A stretch of 64,000 bases of DNA. Origin: Nonomuraea wenchangensis. Its GTDB lineage: Bacteria; Actinomycetota; Actinomycetes; Streptosporangiales; Streptosporangiaceae. Every line of letters starts with the position of its first letter. The first letter of the stretch is position 1. Positions 51,424-59,338 of the stretch are shown here, in pieces. The notes under the pieces were generated by a model. That model was not told where the DNA came from. It did no database searches and was given only the letters and a program-made list of their open reading frames with translations. Location of the stretch: contig NZ_FOHX01000006.1 of assembly GCF_900111685.1 (NCBI RefSeq), positions 248,001 to 312,000 of the forward strand. Direction: 5' to 3'. The position numbers were made by a program, and so were the translations under genes.

Positions 51424-52536
51424 ATGCGCGTTGCTGAAGCTTTCCGCGCCGCCTTCGGTGCGGACCCCGAGGCCGTCTGGCGCGCGCCGGGCCGGGTCAA
51501 CCTGATCGGCGAGCACACCGACTACAACGACGGCTTCGTGCTGCCGTTCGCGGTGCCCTGGGGCGTGAGCGCCGCCGTCGCCCCGCGCGCCGACCGGACC
51601 GTCCGCCTCCTCTCGCTCCAGTCGCCCGGCGAGCCGGTCACGCTCGCCACCCACGAGGAGGCCAAGGGCTGGACCCGCTACGTCGTCGGCGTCCTCGCCA
51701 TGCTCGGCGACCGCGTGGCGGGCGCCGACATCGCGATCGACGGCGACGTGCCGCAGGGCGCCGGGCTCAGCTCCAGCGCCGCCCTGGAGGTCTCCGTCGC
51801 CGCCGCGCTCAACGACCTGCACCAGCTCGGCATGACGCCCATGGAGCTCGCCCTGCTCGGCCAGAAGGCGGAGAACGACTTCGTCGGCATGCCCTGCGGC
51901 ATCATGGACCAGGCCGCGTCGGCGCTGTGCGAGGAGGGGCGCGCCCTGTTCCTCGACTGCCGCTCGCTCGCCTCCCGCACGATCCCGCTCGACCTGGCCG
52001 CGCACGGGCTGAGCATCCTCATCATCGACACCCAGGTCCACCACGAGCACGCCGGCGGCGAGTACGCCAAGCGGCGCGCCGAGTGCGAGTCGGCCGCCCG
52101 CAAGCTGGGCGTGCCCGCGCTGCGCGACGTCACCGACCTGGCCGGCGCCCTGGAGCGGCTGAGCGGGGCCGAGCGCAAGCGCACCATGCACGTCGTCACC
52201 GAGAACCACCGCGTCGAGGCGCTGATCGGCCTGCTGCGGGCGGGCGCCGTCACCGAGATCGGCGCCCTGCTCAACGCCTCCCACCTGTCGCTGCGCGACC
52301 AGTACGAGGTGTCCTCCCCCGAGCTTGACCTCGCCGTGGAGGCCGCGCTCAGGGGCGGCGCGCGGGGCGCCAGGATGACGGGCGGCGGCTTCGGCGGCTC
52401 GGCCATCGCGCTGGTCGCCGACGACCGCCTCCAGTCCGTCCAGGACTCCGTCTCGGCCGCCTACGCGGAACGCGGCTTCCAGGCGCCCCGCTTCCTGCCC
52501 GCCACCCCGGCCCGCGGCGCCCACCGCCTGGCCTGA
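51424..52536 (+). CDS. galK: Galactokinase
   Basis: A 370-residue GHMP kinase that phosphorylates D-galactose at C1 (Leloir pathway). It has the galactokinase signature GRVNLIGEHTDYNDGFVLP, the ATP loop GDVPQGAGLSSSAALE, the substrate-binding Asp region PCGIMDQAASAL and the C-terminal motif MTGGGFGGSAIAL. GAGGAG about nine bases before ATG 51424 sets the start. galT and galE are not in the window. Confidence 0.95.
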   Translation: MRVAEAFRAAFGADPEAVWRAPGRVNLIGEHTDYNDGFVLPFAVPWGVSAAVAPRADRTVRLLSLQSPGEPVTLATHEEAKGWTRYVVGVLAMLGDRVAGADIAIDGDVPQGAGLSSSAALEVSVAAALNDLHQLGMTPMELALLGQKAENDFVGMPCGIMDQAASALCEEGRALFLDCRSLASRTIPLDLAAHGLSILIIDTQVHHEHAGGEYAKRRAECESAARKLGVPALRDVTDLAGALERLSGAERKRTMHVVTENHRVEALIGLLRAGAVTEIGALLNASHLSLRDQYEVSSPELDLAVEAALRGGARGARMTGGGFGGSAIALVADDRLQSVQDSVSAAYAERGFQAPRFLPATPARGAHRLA

Positions 52537-52585
52537 TCTCCTCGCCTGACCCCCCTCGCCCGACACCCTCGCCCGACCGCCCCCC

Positions 52586-53359
52586 TCAGAGGGACGGGAA
52601 GTTCGGGGGGCGGCGTTCGAGGAAGCTCGCCACCCCCTCGGCGAAGTCCGGGCGGCCGAAGGAGGCGAGCATCTCCTGCGTCGCCGTCTTCGCCGACTCC
52701 TCCAGCGTGACGTCCCAGTCCCGCCACACCTGGCGCTTGATCACCGACATCGAGGCGGGCGAGCTGTGGGCGGCCAGCTCGCGCGCGTACTCCTGGGCGG
52801 CGGCGACCACGCCGTCCCCGGGCACCGCCCGGTTGACCAGCCCCAGCTCGTACGCCTCCCGCCCGGTGAACACCCGCCCCGACAGCAGCACGTCCATCGC
52901 CCGTTGCTGGCCCATGATCCGGGGTAGCACCCACGACAGGCCGTACTCGGCGACCAGGCCGCGGCGCGGGAACGCGGTCGTCCACTTGGCGTCCTCGGCG
53001 GTGAGGACCAGGTCGCAGACGAGCGCGTGCACCATGCCGAGCCCGGCGCAGGCCCCGTTCACGGCCGCGATGATCGGCTTGGCGATGGTCGTGGGGAAGG
53101 TGTTGGGCCGCGGGTCCGGCTTCTCGTCGTACGCGCCGGTCTGGATGGCGTTCAGGGTCTTGAAGTCCGCCCCCGAGCAGAAGCCCTTGCCCGCCCCGGT
53201 GACGACCACGGCCCGTACGGCGGGATCCCGCTCGGCCTCCTCCAGCAGGTCGAAGTAGCGCCGCCCCATGGCGTCCGTCCAGGCGTTGAGCGTCTCGGGA
53301 CGGTTGAAGGTGAGCGTGAGCACGCCCTGGTCGACGGCTGAGAGCACGAGTTCCGACAT
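52586..53359 (-). CDS. Enoyl-CoA hydratase/isomerase
   Basis: A 257-residue crotonase-family protein. VVVTGAGKGFCSGADFK forms the first oxyanion-hole strand and KPIIAAVNGACAGLGMVHAL the second. WTTAFPRRGLVAEYGLSW contains the usual position of a catalytic acid (Glu in VAEYG). The C-terminal helix ends EGVASFLERRPPNF, common in enoyl-CoA hydratases. It would hydrate or isomerise an enoyl-CoA; chain specificity unknown. It lies 48 bases downstream of, and on the same strand as, the nitric oxide synthase gene. Confidence 0.9.
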   Translation of the reverse strand: MSELVLSAVDQGVLTLTFNRPETLNAWTDAMGRRYFDLLEEAERDPAVRAVVVTGAGKGFCSGADFKTLNAIQTGAYDEKPDPRPNTFPTTIAKPIIAAVNGACAGLGMVHALVCDLVLTAEDAKWTTAFPRRGLVAEYGLSWVLPRIMGQQRAMDVLLSGRVFTGREAYELGLVNRAVPGDGVVAAAQEYARELAAHSSPASMSVIKRQVWRDWDVTLEESAKTATQEMLASFGRPDFAEGVASFLERRPPNFPSL

Positions 53360-53407
53360 GAAGCCAACAGAACCATGTTCTATCCCATGGCGGCAAGTGG
53401 CCCGCTT

Positions 53408-54544
53408 CTAGCGGTGGTGGACGAAGGACGGCGTGAGGACGCTGGTGTCGTAGTAGCGGTGGAAGACGGGGGTGGCGCTGCCCGACATCGGCGGCACGAT
53501 CCACGACCAGTCGGCCGGACACACCCGCCCGGCCTTCTCCTCCTTCGCCAGGTGCGTGAGGAAGCGCCGGGACTCGGTGTGGTGGTCGGTCATCGTCACC
53601 CCCGCCCGCTCGAACGAGTGCAGCACCGCCACGTTCAGCTCCACCAGCGCGTGGTCGCGCCAGAGCGAGCGCTCGGTCGAGGTGTCCAGGCCGAGCCGCT
53701 CGGCCACGGTGGCGAGCAGGTCGTAGCGGTCGTGGTCGGCGAGGTTGCGCGCGCCGATCTCGGTGCCCATGTACCAGCCGTTGAACGGCGCGCACGGATA
53801 GCAGACGCCGCCGATCTCCAGGCACATGTCCGAGATGGCGGGCACGGCGTGCCAGCGCAGCTCCAGCTCGGCGAACCACCCGTAGTCGGGATGCGCCAGC
53901 GGCACCTCCAGCACGGCGTCCCCCGGAAGGTGGCAGAGCAGCGGGTCGCCGAGCCCCGGCTGGATGATCACCGGCAGCACGTCGAACCGGCCGCCGGCGC
54001 TCCCCCGCCAGCCGAGGGTCCTGGCGAGGTCGGTGAGCCAGAGGTTGCGCGGGTCGCCGGTGACGCCGCCGTCGCGGGACCGGTGGGCGGCGTAGCGGAT
54101 GAGCTGGTCGTTGAGTATCCGCGGCCCCGGACGGGCCGGGGCGTCGGGCGCGAGCACCGTCACCGTCGGCCTGATCCGGCCGCCGCCGGTGGCCTCGCGC
54201 AGATGGGCGACGCATTCGAGGGCCACCCCCTCGGCGGTCGAGACGTCCCTGCGGTCGCGTACGCGGAGGGAGCGCCAGTAGAGGCGGCCGATGCAGCGGC
54301 TGCTGTTGCGCCAGGCCACGCGGGCGCCGAAGACCAGCTCGTCGGCGGTGTGGGTGTAGGTGCCGGTCCGGGCGATCTCCCGCGCCACCTCGCGCAGGCG
54401 CGCCTCCGGGCCGCCCGCCCCGGGATTCTCGGCGTGGTAGAGCCTGATGAACCGTTCCGCCTCGCGCGGGTCGGCAAGGCGCCCCAGCCATGCCTGGGTG
54501 CGGGGCGCGTCGAAGGGACTGAGGGACCTGATCCAGGTACGCAC
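53408..54544 (-). CDS. nos: Nitric oxide synthase oxygenase (bacterial NOS)
   Basis: A 378-residue bacterial NOS that oxidises L-arginine to citrulline and NO. The haem thiolate is Cys84 in RVAWRNSSRCIGRLYW. PFNGWYMGTEIGARNLAD holds Trp257 and the substrate-binding Glu262. The C-terminus (FHRYYDTSVLTPSFVHH) forms the pterin/dimer region. As in other bacterial enzymes there is no reductase domain, so electrons come from separate flavodoxin or ferredoxin reductases, none of which is next to it. GTG 54544 is used. The 195 bases upstream, to the alpha/beta hydrolase gene, show no clear signal. Confidence 0.95.
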   Translation of the reverse strand: MRTWIRSLSPFDAPRTQAWLGRLADPREAERFIRLYHAENPGAGGPEARLREVAREIARTGTYTHTADELVFGARVAWRNSSRCIGRLYWRSLRVRDRRDVSTAEGVALECVAHLREATGGGRIRPTVTVLAPDAPARPGPRILNDQLIRYAAHRSRDGGVTGDPRNLWLTDLARTLGWRGSAGGRFDVLPVIIQPGLGDPLLCHLPGDAVLEVPLAHPDYGWFAELELRWHAVPAISDMCLEIGGVCYPCAPFNGWYMGTEIGARNLADHDRYDLLATVAERLGLDTSTERSLWRDHALVELNVAVLHSFERAGVTMTDHHTESRRFLTHLAKEEKAGRVCPADWSWIVPPMSGSATPVFHRYYDTSVLTPSFVHHR

Positions 54545-54739
54545 GCGGCAATCAGCACTTCTCGGTCATCGGATCGCCCCGCCGGATTCCGGGTCACGGC
54601 GGCACGTCCTGGCGGCGGCGCCCTCTCCTCGCCCCCTCGCAGTGTCCGCGGCTCCGGCCCCTGGGGACCGGTCCCACCCATCTTCGCCCCCAAGTCCACT
54701 CTTGTCCCGAGAACCCGGAAATGCCCCAGACTCGGGTGC

Positions 54740-55657
54740 TCACCCCATCGCACCCTCCCGGCCCGGCTGGGAGCGGCCGGCCAGGGCACAGAGCTGATCG
54801 ACGATGTCGGCCCAGAGCTCGCCCGGGAGGTTGTGGCCCATGCCCGGATAAAGGACGAGACGGGCGCCGGGGACGGCGGCGGCGATCTCCTTCGCCGCGC
54901 GCGGCCGGATCATCGGGTCGTCCTCGCCATGGATGACCAGGGTGGGCAGGTCCAGCGCGGCCAGCCGAGGCAGCAGGTCGCCGGTCGCCCCGGCCGCGGC
55001 GGACTGGCGCATCTCTCCGCCCGCGGGGCTGGAGTCGCGGTCGTAGGACACCCCCGCGGCGTGCCGCCACCATGCCTCGTCGAGCGGGTAGCCGGGCGAC
55101 CCGAGGATGCGCATCGCGTCCACGACCCGCTGGACCGCCCCCTCCCGTCCGGCGGGATATCTCTTGAGGCTCTGACTGATCATCAGCCTGAGCACGGTCC
55201 ACATGTTCACCCTGCCGCGTCTCCAGCCGGCGTAGCTGGAGGAGACGGTGAGGGTGCGCACCCGTTCGGGGCGGCGGATAGCGGTGAGCTGGGCGACGGC
55301 GCCGCCCAGCGACGCCCCGAAGAGGTGCGCGCCGCTCCAGCCGAGCGCGTCCATCACCGCGAGGGCGTCGTCGGACATGTCCTCCAGCCGGTACGCCGCC
55401 ACCCTGCCGGCCCTGAACCAGTCCTTGGCCAGGCCCGGCCGCCCGGCCTCGGAGAAGTGGGTCGAAAGGCCCGCGTCGCGGTTGTCGAACCTGGCCACGG
55501 CGAACCCGCGGTCGGCCAGCATGGCACACAGGTCGTCGGGCCACATCACCATCTGCATGGCGGTACCCATGATCAGCAGTAACGGCTCGCCGTCCGGCGC
55601 CCCGAACGTCTCGTAGGCGATCTCCACCGCGCCGTTGCGCGTCGTCCGGATGGGCAT
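54740..55657 (-). CDS. Alpha/beta hydrolase
   Basis: A 305-residue hydrolase with the nucleophile elbow FGASLGGAVAQ, acid in HGEDDPMI and base in GMGHNLPGE. VARFDNRDAGLS matches the oxyanion-hole/HG-like region of epoxide hydrolase and aclacinomycin esterase relatives. The substrate is unknown. It is divergent from a TetR gene, with two matching operators in the 91-base gap, so it is very likely under that repressor. Confidence 0.88.
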   Translation of the reverse strand: MPIRTTRNGAVEIAYETFGAPDGEPLLLIMGTAMQMVMWPDDLCAMLADRGFAVARFDNRDAGLSTHFSEAGRPGLAKDWFRAGRVAAYRLEDMSDDALAVMDALGWSGAHLFGASLGGAVAQLTAIRRPERVRTLTVSSSYAGWRRGRVNMWTVLRLMISQSLKRYPAGREGAVQRVVDAMRILGSPGYPLDEAWWRHAAGVSYDRDSSPAGGEMRQSAAAGATGDLLPRLAALDLPTLVIHGEDDPMIRPRAAKEIAAAVPGARLVLYPGMGHNLPGELWADIVDQLCALAGRSQPGREGAMG

Positions 55658-55678
55658 GATCCTCCTCCGGGAAGATTA

Positions 55679-55694
55679 CAATGCACCTGCATCG
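55679..55694. promoter_or_regulatory. TetR operator 1 (CAATGC-N4-GCATCG)
   Basis: Inverted repeat with one mismatch, 21 bases upstream of the alpha/beta hydrolase start. It matches the second operator 38 bases away in half-site and spacing. Confidence 0.65.
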
Positions 55695-55716
55695 TAAAAG
55701 CGGGACCGAGCGTTTT

Positions 55717-55732
55717 CAATGCGACTGCATTG
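55717..55732. promoter_or_regulatory. TetR operator 2 (CAATGC-N4-GCATTG)
   Basis: A perfect 6-bp inverted repeat with a 4-base spacer, 16 bases before the TetR start codon. With operator 1 it would let one repressor control both divergent genes. Confidence 0.7.
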
Positions 55733-55748
55733 GAAAAATTGGACAGGC

Positions 55749-56339
55749 ATGCCCAGACAAGTGGATCATCAGGCCCGGCGCAGGCAGATAGCCGACGCGC
55801 TGCTCCGGATCGTCGATCGCGAGGGACTGGAAGGCGTCAGCCTGCGGCACGTGGCGGCGGAGGCCGGGGTGTCCATGGGCAGCGTCCAGCACTACTTCGC
55901 CACCAAGGATCAGATGATGATCTTCGCGCTGATCCACGTGCACGAGCGCATCTACCAGCGGGTCAACGCCTGTCTCGACCCCCGCTCGCCGCGCGACCTC
56001 GTCCGCAGCGCCATCATCGAGATGCTGCCCCTGGACGACGAGCGACGCACCGAGGCCCGCATCGCGCTGGCATTCCTCGCCCGCTCGGCGGTCGATCCCG
56101 AGTACGCCGCGACCCTGCGCGAGGGCTACCCGTACCACGCCGTCTTCTTCGCCGAGCAGATCCGGCGCGCCCAGCAGAACGGCGAGGCCCCGGCCGACCT
56201 GGTCCCCGAGCAGGAGGCCGTGATCCTGTTCGCCATCACCCAGGGCCTGGTCAACCCGACCCTGATCGGCCACCACACCGAGGAGACCGTGATCGACGCC
56301 CTCGACCGCCACCTGGACCGCGTCTTCCCCAGCGAATGA
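55749..56339 (+). CDS. TetR-family regulator (BetI-like)
   Basis: A 196-residue TetR protein. The helix-turn-helix is VSLRHVAAEAGVSMGSVQHYF, and the C-terminal half resembles the BetI-type dimerisation domain (ARIALAFLARSAVDPEY). ATG 55749 (MPRQVDHQARRR) is the family-like start; an upstream ATG at 55719 would run through operator 2. It likely represses itself and the divergent alpha/beta hydrolase. Confidence 0.9.
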   Translation: MPRQVDHQARRRQIADALLRIVDREGLEGVSLRHVAAEAGVSMGSVQHYFATKDQMMIFALIHVHERIYQRVNACLDPRSPRDLVRSAIIEMLPLDDERRTEARIALAFLARSAVDPEYAATLREGYPYHAVFFAEQIRRAQQNGEAPADLVPEQEAVILFAITQGLVNPTLIGHHTEETVIDALDRHLDRVFPSE

Positions 56340-56612
56340 CGCACGGTCCGCGACGAGCCCGATCGTTCGTGCGCCGACACCGACGATCACCACGCCGACA
56401 TCAGCCGCGCTTACCGCCCTACGGGGCAGCACGGCTCGCGAGAGCACGCCGAGTCCTTCTACCGGGAACTCGCATCACGCAACGACTGGAAGCTCCGCTC
56501 CACCGACGCGCCCATGTGCATGACAAGAGAGGTCGATGGCGCGGAGGTGAGCCTCGAAGTCTCGGCAGAGCCCGACTCGTACGTGGTGAGCGCGTCCACC
56601 TGGCCTTGCTGA
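56340..56612 (+). pseudogene. Remnant of a small secreted-protein gene
   Basis: Directly after the TetR stop, one frame stays open to TGA 56610 and reads like real protein at its end: HAESFYRELASRNDWKLRS, then MCMTREVDGAEVSLEVSA, then SYVVSASTWPC. It has no start codon at a sensible place and no signal peptide. It looks like the C-terminal half of a small lipoprotein whose 5' part was lost. I recognise the style, not a named family. Confidence 0.5.
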
Positions 56613-56628
56613 GCGCCGGCCGGAACGA

Positions 56629-56668
56629 CTCAGGCCCCCTGTCCTCGATCCGAGGGAGGGGGCCTGAG
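56629..56668 (+). terminator. Intrinsic terminator
   Basis: CTCAGGCCCCCT (56629-56640) and AGGGGGCCTGAG (56657-56668) form a perfect 12-bp stem. It separates the TetR transcript from the tRNA gene on the other strand. Confidence 0.8.
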
Positions 56669-56680
56669 CCAGTGAAGATG

Positions 56681-56752
56681 CTCCCGCGATAGGACTCGAA
56701 CCTATAACCTGCCGGTTAACAGCCGGCTGCTCTGCCGTTGAGCTACGCGGGA
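56681..56752 (-). tRNA. tRNA-Asn (anticodon GTT)
   Basis: A 72-base cloverleaf on the minus strand: acceptor TCCCGCG/CGCGGGA with discriminator G, D-arm GCTC/GAGC, anticodon stem GCCGG/CCGGC with loop CTGTTAA (GTT, Asn), T-arm ATAGG/CCTAT with TTCGAGT. The CCA end is not encoded. I see no integrated element at its 3' end. Confidence 0.96.
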
Positions 56753-56879
56753 TCGATCTGTTTGCGCTGCTCGGCGGGGTTTTGTCGCCCCTCCGTCGTG
56801 CGCATGAATAGATTAGCGCACTCCTGGAGTGCGTGTCGCATCGTTACCGGGGTAGGCCCGGTGACAGCGGAGGTGTGAC

Positions 56880-57209
56880 ATGCGATATCGGATGACATTC
56901 ACGATGGGACTGGCCATCGGCTACGTGCTCGGCAGCCGGGCGGGTCGCGAGCGCTACGAGCAGATCAAGCGCGCGGCGCAGCGCGTCGCCGACAACCCGA
57001 GGGTCCAGGAGGTCGCGGGCGTCGTCGGCGCCCAGGCGTCCAGGTATGCCGGCGCGGCCAGGACCAAGGTGGGCGACACGCTGCAGCAGCGGATCCCCTT
57101 CCTGGGCGGTGACGCGCACAAGCACAACGGCGCCACCGGCTGGCCGGAGGAGGAGGACGTCACGGCCGGCGTGGAGCGCAGGTCCCGGGAGAGCGGGATG
57201 CCCTACTAG
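56880..57209 (+). CDS. YtxH-like small membrane-associated protein
   Basis: A 109-residue protein with a short N-terminal hydrophobic segment (MTFTMGLAIGYVLGSRAG) followed by a basic amphipathic helix (RERYEQIKRAAQRVADNP), the pattern of YtxH/general-stress proteins of actinobacteria. GGAGG precedes ATG 56880. Function unknown. The 127 bases between it and the tRNA contain nothing I can name. Confidence 0.75.
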   Translation: MRYRMTFTMGLAIGYVLGSRAGRERYEQIKRAAQRVADNPRVQEVAGVVGAQASRYAGAARTKVGDTLQQRIPFLGGDAHKHNGATGWPEEEDVTAGVERRSRESGMPY

Positions 57210-57235
57210 GAGGCCGGCATGGGTGTGTTGCAGGA

Positions 57236-57709
57236 TCACACGCCCATGCTGCGCCGTACTCCCTCCAGGGCCTGCTCGGCCTGCGCGCGCAGGCCGGGGT
57301 CCTCGGGGTCGAGGCCGTCGTCGAAGACGAGGGTCCAGCCGAGCACCTCGCCCCCCGGCGGTCGCCTGGCCACGAGTCGTACGCCGCCCCTGCCGGGGAG
57401 GTCGACGTGCTTGTTGACCACGATGGTGGCGTTGACGCGCTCCCTGAGCGTCTCGGGCAGCATGCGCGGCTCGGGGACCGGCTCGACGTGCCGCACGCCG
57501 GACATCGTGAGGACGGTGAGCCCCTGCTCGTCCCAGTAGGCCTTGTCGACCTCCTCGTACGGCACCCGAGTCCCGTCCGGCAGCAGCAGCGCGAGGTTCG
57601 TGGCGATCACGTGACCGGCGCCGGAGACGGCGAAGGTGAGGACCCGCTCCCCCTGCCGCAGGTCGAGAGATCTGCGCACGTCGGCGGGCAGCCGGCGGAA
57701 GATGTTCAT
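57236..57709 (-). CDS. Hypothetical protein (157 aa), PH-like beta-rich
   Basis: A 157-residue soluble protein. Its first half alternates short strands (RVLTFAVSGAGHVIATNLAL, then VPYEEVDKAYWDEQGLTVL) like small actinobacterial PH-domain-type proteins. Its second half holds a helical segment rich in acidic residues. Function unknown. The start overlaps the stop of the hydrolase upstream by 4 bases, so the two are co-translated. Confidence 0.7.
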   Translation of the reverse strand: MNIFRRLPADVRRSLDLRQGERVLTFAVSGAGHVIATNLALLLPDGTRVPYEEVDKAYWDEQGLTVLTMSGVRHVEPVPEPRMLPETLRERVNATIVVNKHVDLPGRGGVRLVARRPPGGEVLGWTLVFDDGLDPEDPGLRAQAEQALEGVRRSMGV

Positions 57710-58980
57710 TCACAAAGCGTATCGGCGAGCAGGTCGAGGGTGAGCGCCGCGCTCCAGGAGAAGTCGCGGCAGCCGCGCCCGCTGCCGTCGAAGGGGTCGA
57801 AGCACTCGCGGAAACCGGCCTGCCTGACCAGCCGGAGTGTGCCGTTGGTGAGCTGCTGGGCGAGGTGGTCGAGCGAGTGCACGGCCGCGGCCCTGCGCAG
57901 CAGCCAGTTGGTGTTGACCCAGGAGGGGCCGCGCCAGTAGCGGGTGCGGTCGAACTGGCCGGCGCGGATCTCGCAGCTCGGCACGGGGTAGCCGGTCGCG
58001 CCCATGAACCTGGCCGACTCCAGCAGCTCGACGGCCGCGCGCAGTTGCTCGGCGGGCAGCTCGGGGTCGAGCAGCGGCCCGAACCCGCCCACCGTGGCCA
58101 CCTTGATCAGCTGCCCGGCCCGCAGGTCGCGGGCGTAGAAGCCGCCGTCCCAGAGGCGGTCGAGCAGCGCGCGCCTGATGCGCCCGGCCTGTTCGAGGTG
58201 GGGGGCGGGGTCGGCGCGGGCGAGCGGGGCGAGCTCGGCCATGGCCTGGCAGGAGGCCAGCCAGATGCCGTTGAACATGGGGTCCTCGACCGCGAAGGGG
58301 TGCTCGTCGCGCAGGTAGCCGGCGCTGTAGCCGGCGTCGCGGTAGCGCATGGCGAGCCAGACGTAGCGCTCGTGGTCGCTGTCGGGATGGCGGTCGGCGA
58401 GCTCGACGCCGCGGTAGCCGTAGTGGATGGCGGGCAGGTTGTGCAGCGGCTGGTCCCAGGCGGGGCTGTCGTCCATGCCCGACTCCCACGGGTGGACGAT
58501 GGCGGCGAGCCCGGCGCCGCCGAGGTCGCGGGCCGAGGCCAGGTAATCGTGCTGGGCCACCAGCGCCGGGTACGCCTTCCTGACGAAGTCGCGGTCGCCG
58601 GTGTGCCGGTAGAGCCACCACAGCGCGAGCCCGTGCAGCGGCGGCGCGGTGAGCCCCGAGGTGAGGACGGGCGGCGCGGCCGCGTGTTCCTGGGAGCGCC
58701 AGAGCGACGGCCCGGGGAAGTACGCCTCGCGGGTGTGGAAGACGATGTGCGGCACCATGCCGGTCGACCACTGCCCGCGCAGCAGGCTCAGCAGTTCGTC
58801 GCGGGCCCGGTCCGGCCGGCGCCGGGCCAGACCGATGACGACGAACGCGGAGTCCCAGCTCCACTGGTGGGGATAGAGCCCGGGAGCGGGCACGGTGCCA
58901 GAGCCCGTCCAGTTCGCCTCGAGCACGGCCATGGCCTCGCGCCCGAGCGCGGCATCGTCGACCGCCGGCCGCGCCTCCAT
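57706..58980 (-). CDS. Mannosyl/glucosylglycerate hydrolase-like GH63-type enzyme
   Basis: A 424-residue (alpha/alpha)6-barrel hydrolase. GLYPHQWSWDSAFVVIG and VHPWESGMDDSPAWDQ match the MGH1-type group that includes mycobacterial glucosylglycerate hydrolase and Thermus mannosylglycerate hydrolase. TRYWRGPSWVNTNWLLRR near the end is also typical, with the Asp and Glu of these motifs as likely catalytic acids. There is no signal peptide, so it works in the cytosol, possibly recycling an osmolyte. ATG 58980 was chosen over the open extension to 59082. Confidence 0.8.
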   Translation of the reverse strand: MEARPAVDDAALGREAMAVLEANWTGSGTVPAPGLYPHQWSWDSAFVVIGLARRRPDRARDELLSLLRGQWSTGMVPHIVFHTREAYFPGPSLWRSQEHAAAPPVLTSGLTAPPLHGLALWWLYRHTGDRDFVRKAYPALVAQHDYLASARDLGGAGLAAIVHPWESGMDDSPAWDQPLHNLPAIHYGYRGVELADRHPDSDHERYVWLAMRYRDAGYSAGYLRDEHPFAVEDPMFNGIWLASCQAMAELAPLARADPAPHLEQAGRIRRALLDRLWDGGFYARDLRAGQLIKVATVGGFGPLLDPELPAEQLRAAVELLESARFMGATGYPVPSCEIRAGQFDRTRYWRGPSWVNTNWLLRRAAAVHSLDHLAQQLTNGTLRLVRQAGFRECFDPFDGSGRGCRDFSWSAALTLDLLADTLCE

Positions 58981-59012
58981 CACCCAACTATGACTGGCGA
59001 TGCGCCCAGAAG

Positions 59013-59171
59013 CTATGTCCTCTTGGCCCACTTCGACAGTACGAGGACGCCGAAGGCGACGGCGCCGATGATGAGCCCCCACTTGAGGAGCGTGAGCGCG
59101 AACCCCAGCAGGGGGCCGAGCAGTACGAGCGCGGCCACGACCGCCGCGATGATCAGAAGTATGCGTCCCAT
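59013..59171 (-). CDS. Two-helix membrane protein (52 aa)
   Basis: A 52-residue frame, ATG 59171 to TAG 59013, made of two membrane helices (LLIIAAVVAALVLLGPLLG and LIIGAVAFGVLVLS) joined by a short loop and ending KWAKRT. The hydrophobic pattern and consistent GC-rich codons support a real gene. It lies upstream of the hydrolase on the same strand (32-base gap). Function unknown. Confidence 0.6.
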   Translation of the reverse strand: MGRILLIIAAVVAALVLLGPLLGFALTLLKWGLIIGAVAFGVLVLSKWAKRT

Positions 59172-59338
59172 GTACGTAACGCTAAGAGATCGTTAAGCCG
59201 TTTGCAGGCGAGAGAGGGTTGAATCAGGGACAAGTCAGGGGTCCCCCCGACCTTGCCAGCAAAAGGAACTAAAGCCGTCAGATCACCCGTTGTGCCCGGT
59301 ATAAACGGGGCAACTGGGGGGTTTCGCCGGGGAGCGTG

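Noticed and set aside
52537-52585. Short CTCGCCCGAC-like repeats between galK and the enoyl-CoA hydratase gene
   Set aside because: Only two or three imperfect copies in 49 bases; not a CRISPR or a meaningful repeat.
56653-56780. Integrative element at tRNA-Asn
   Set aside because: I find no duplicated 3' tRNA end and no integrase gene in the window.
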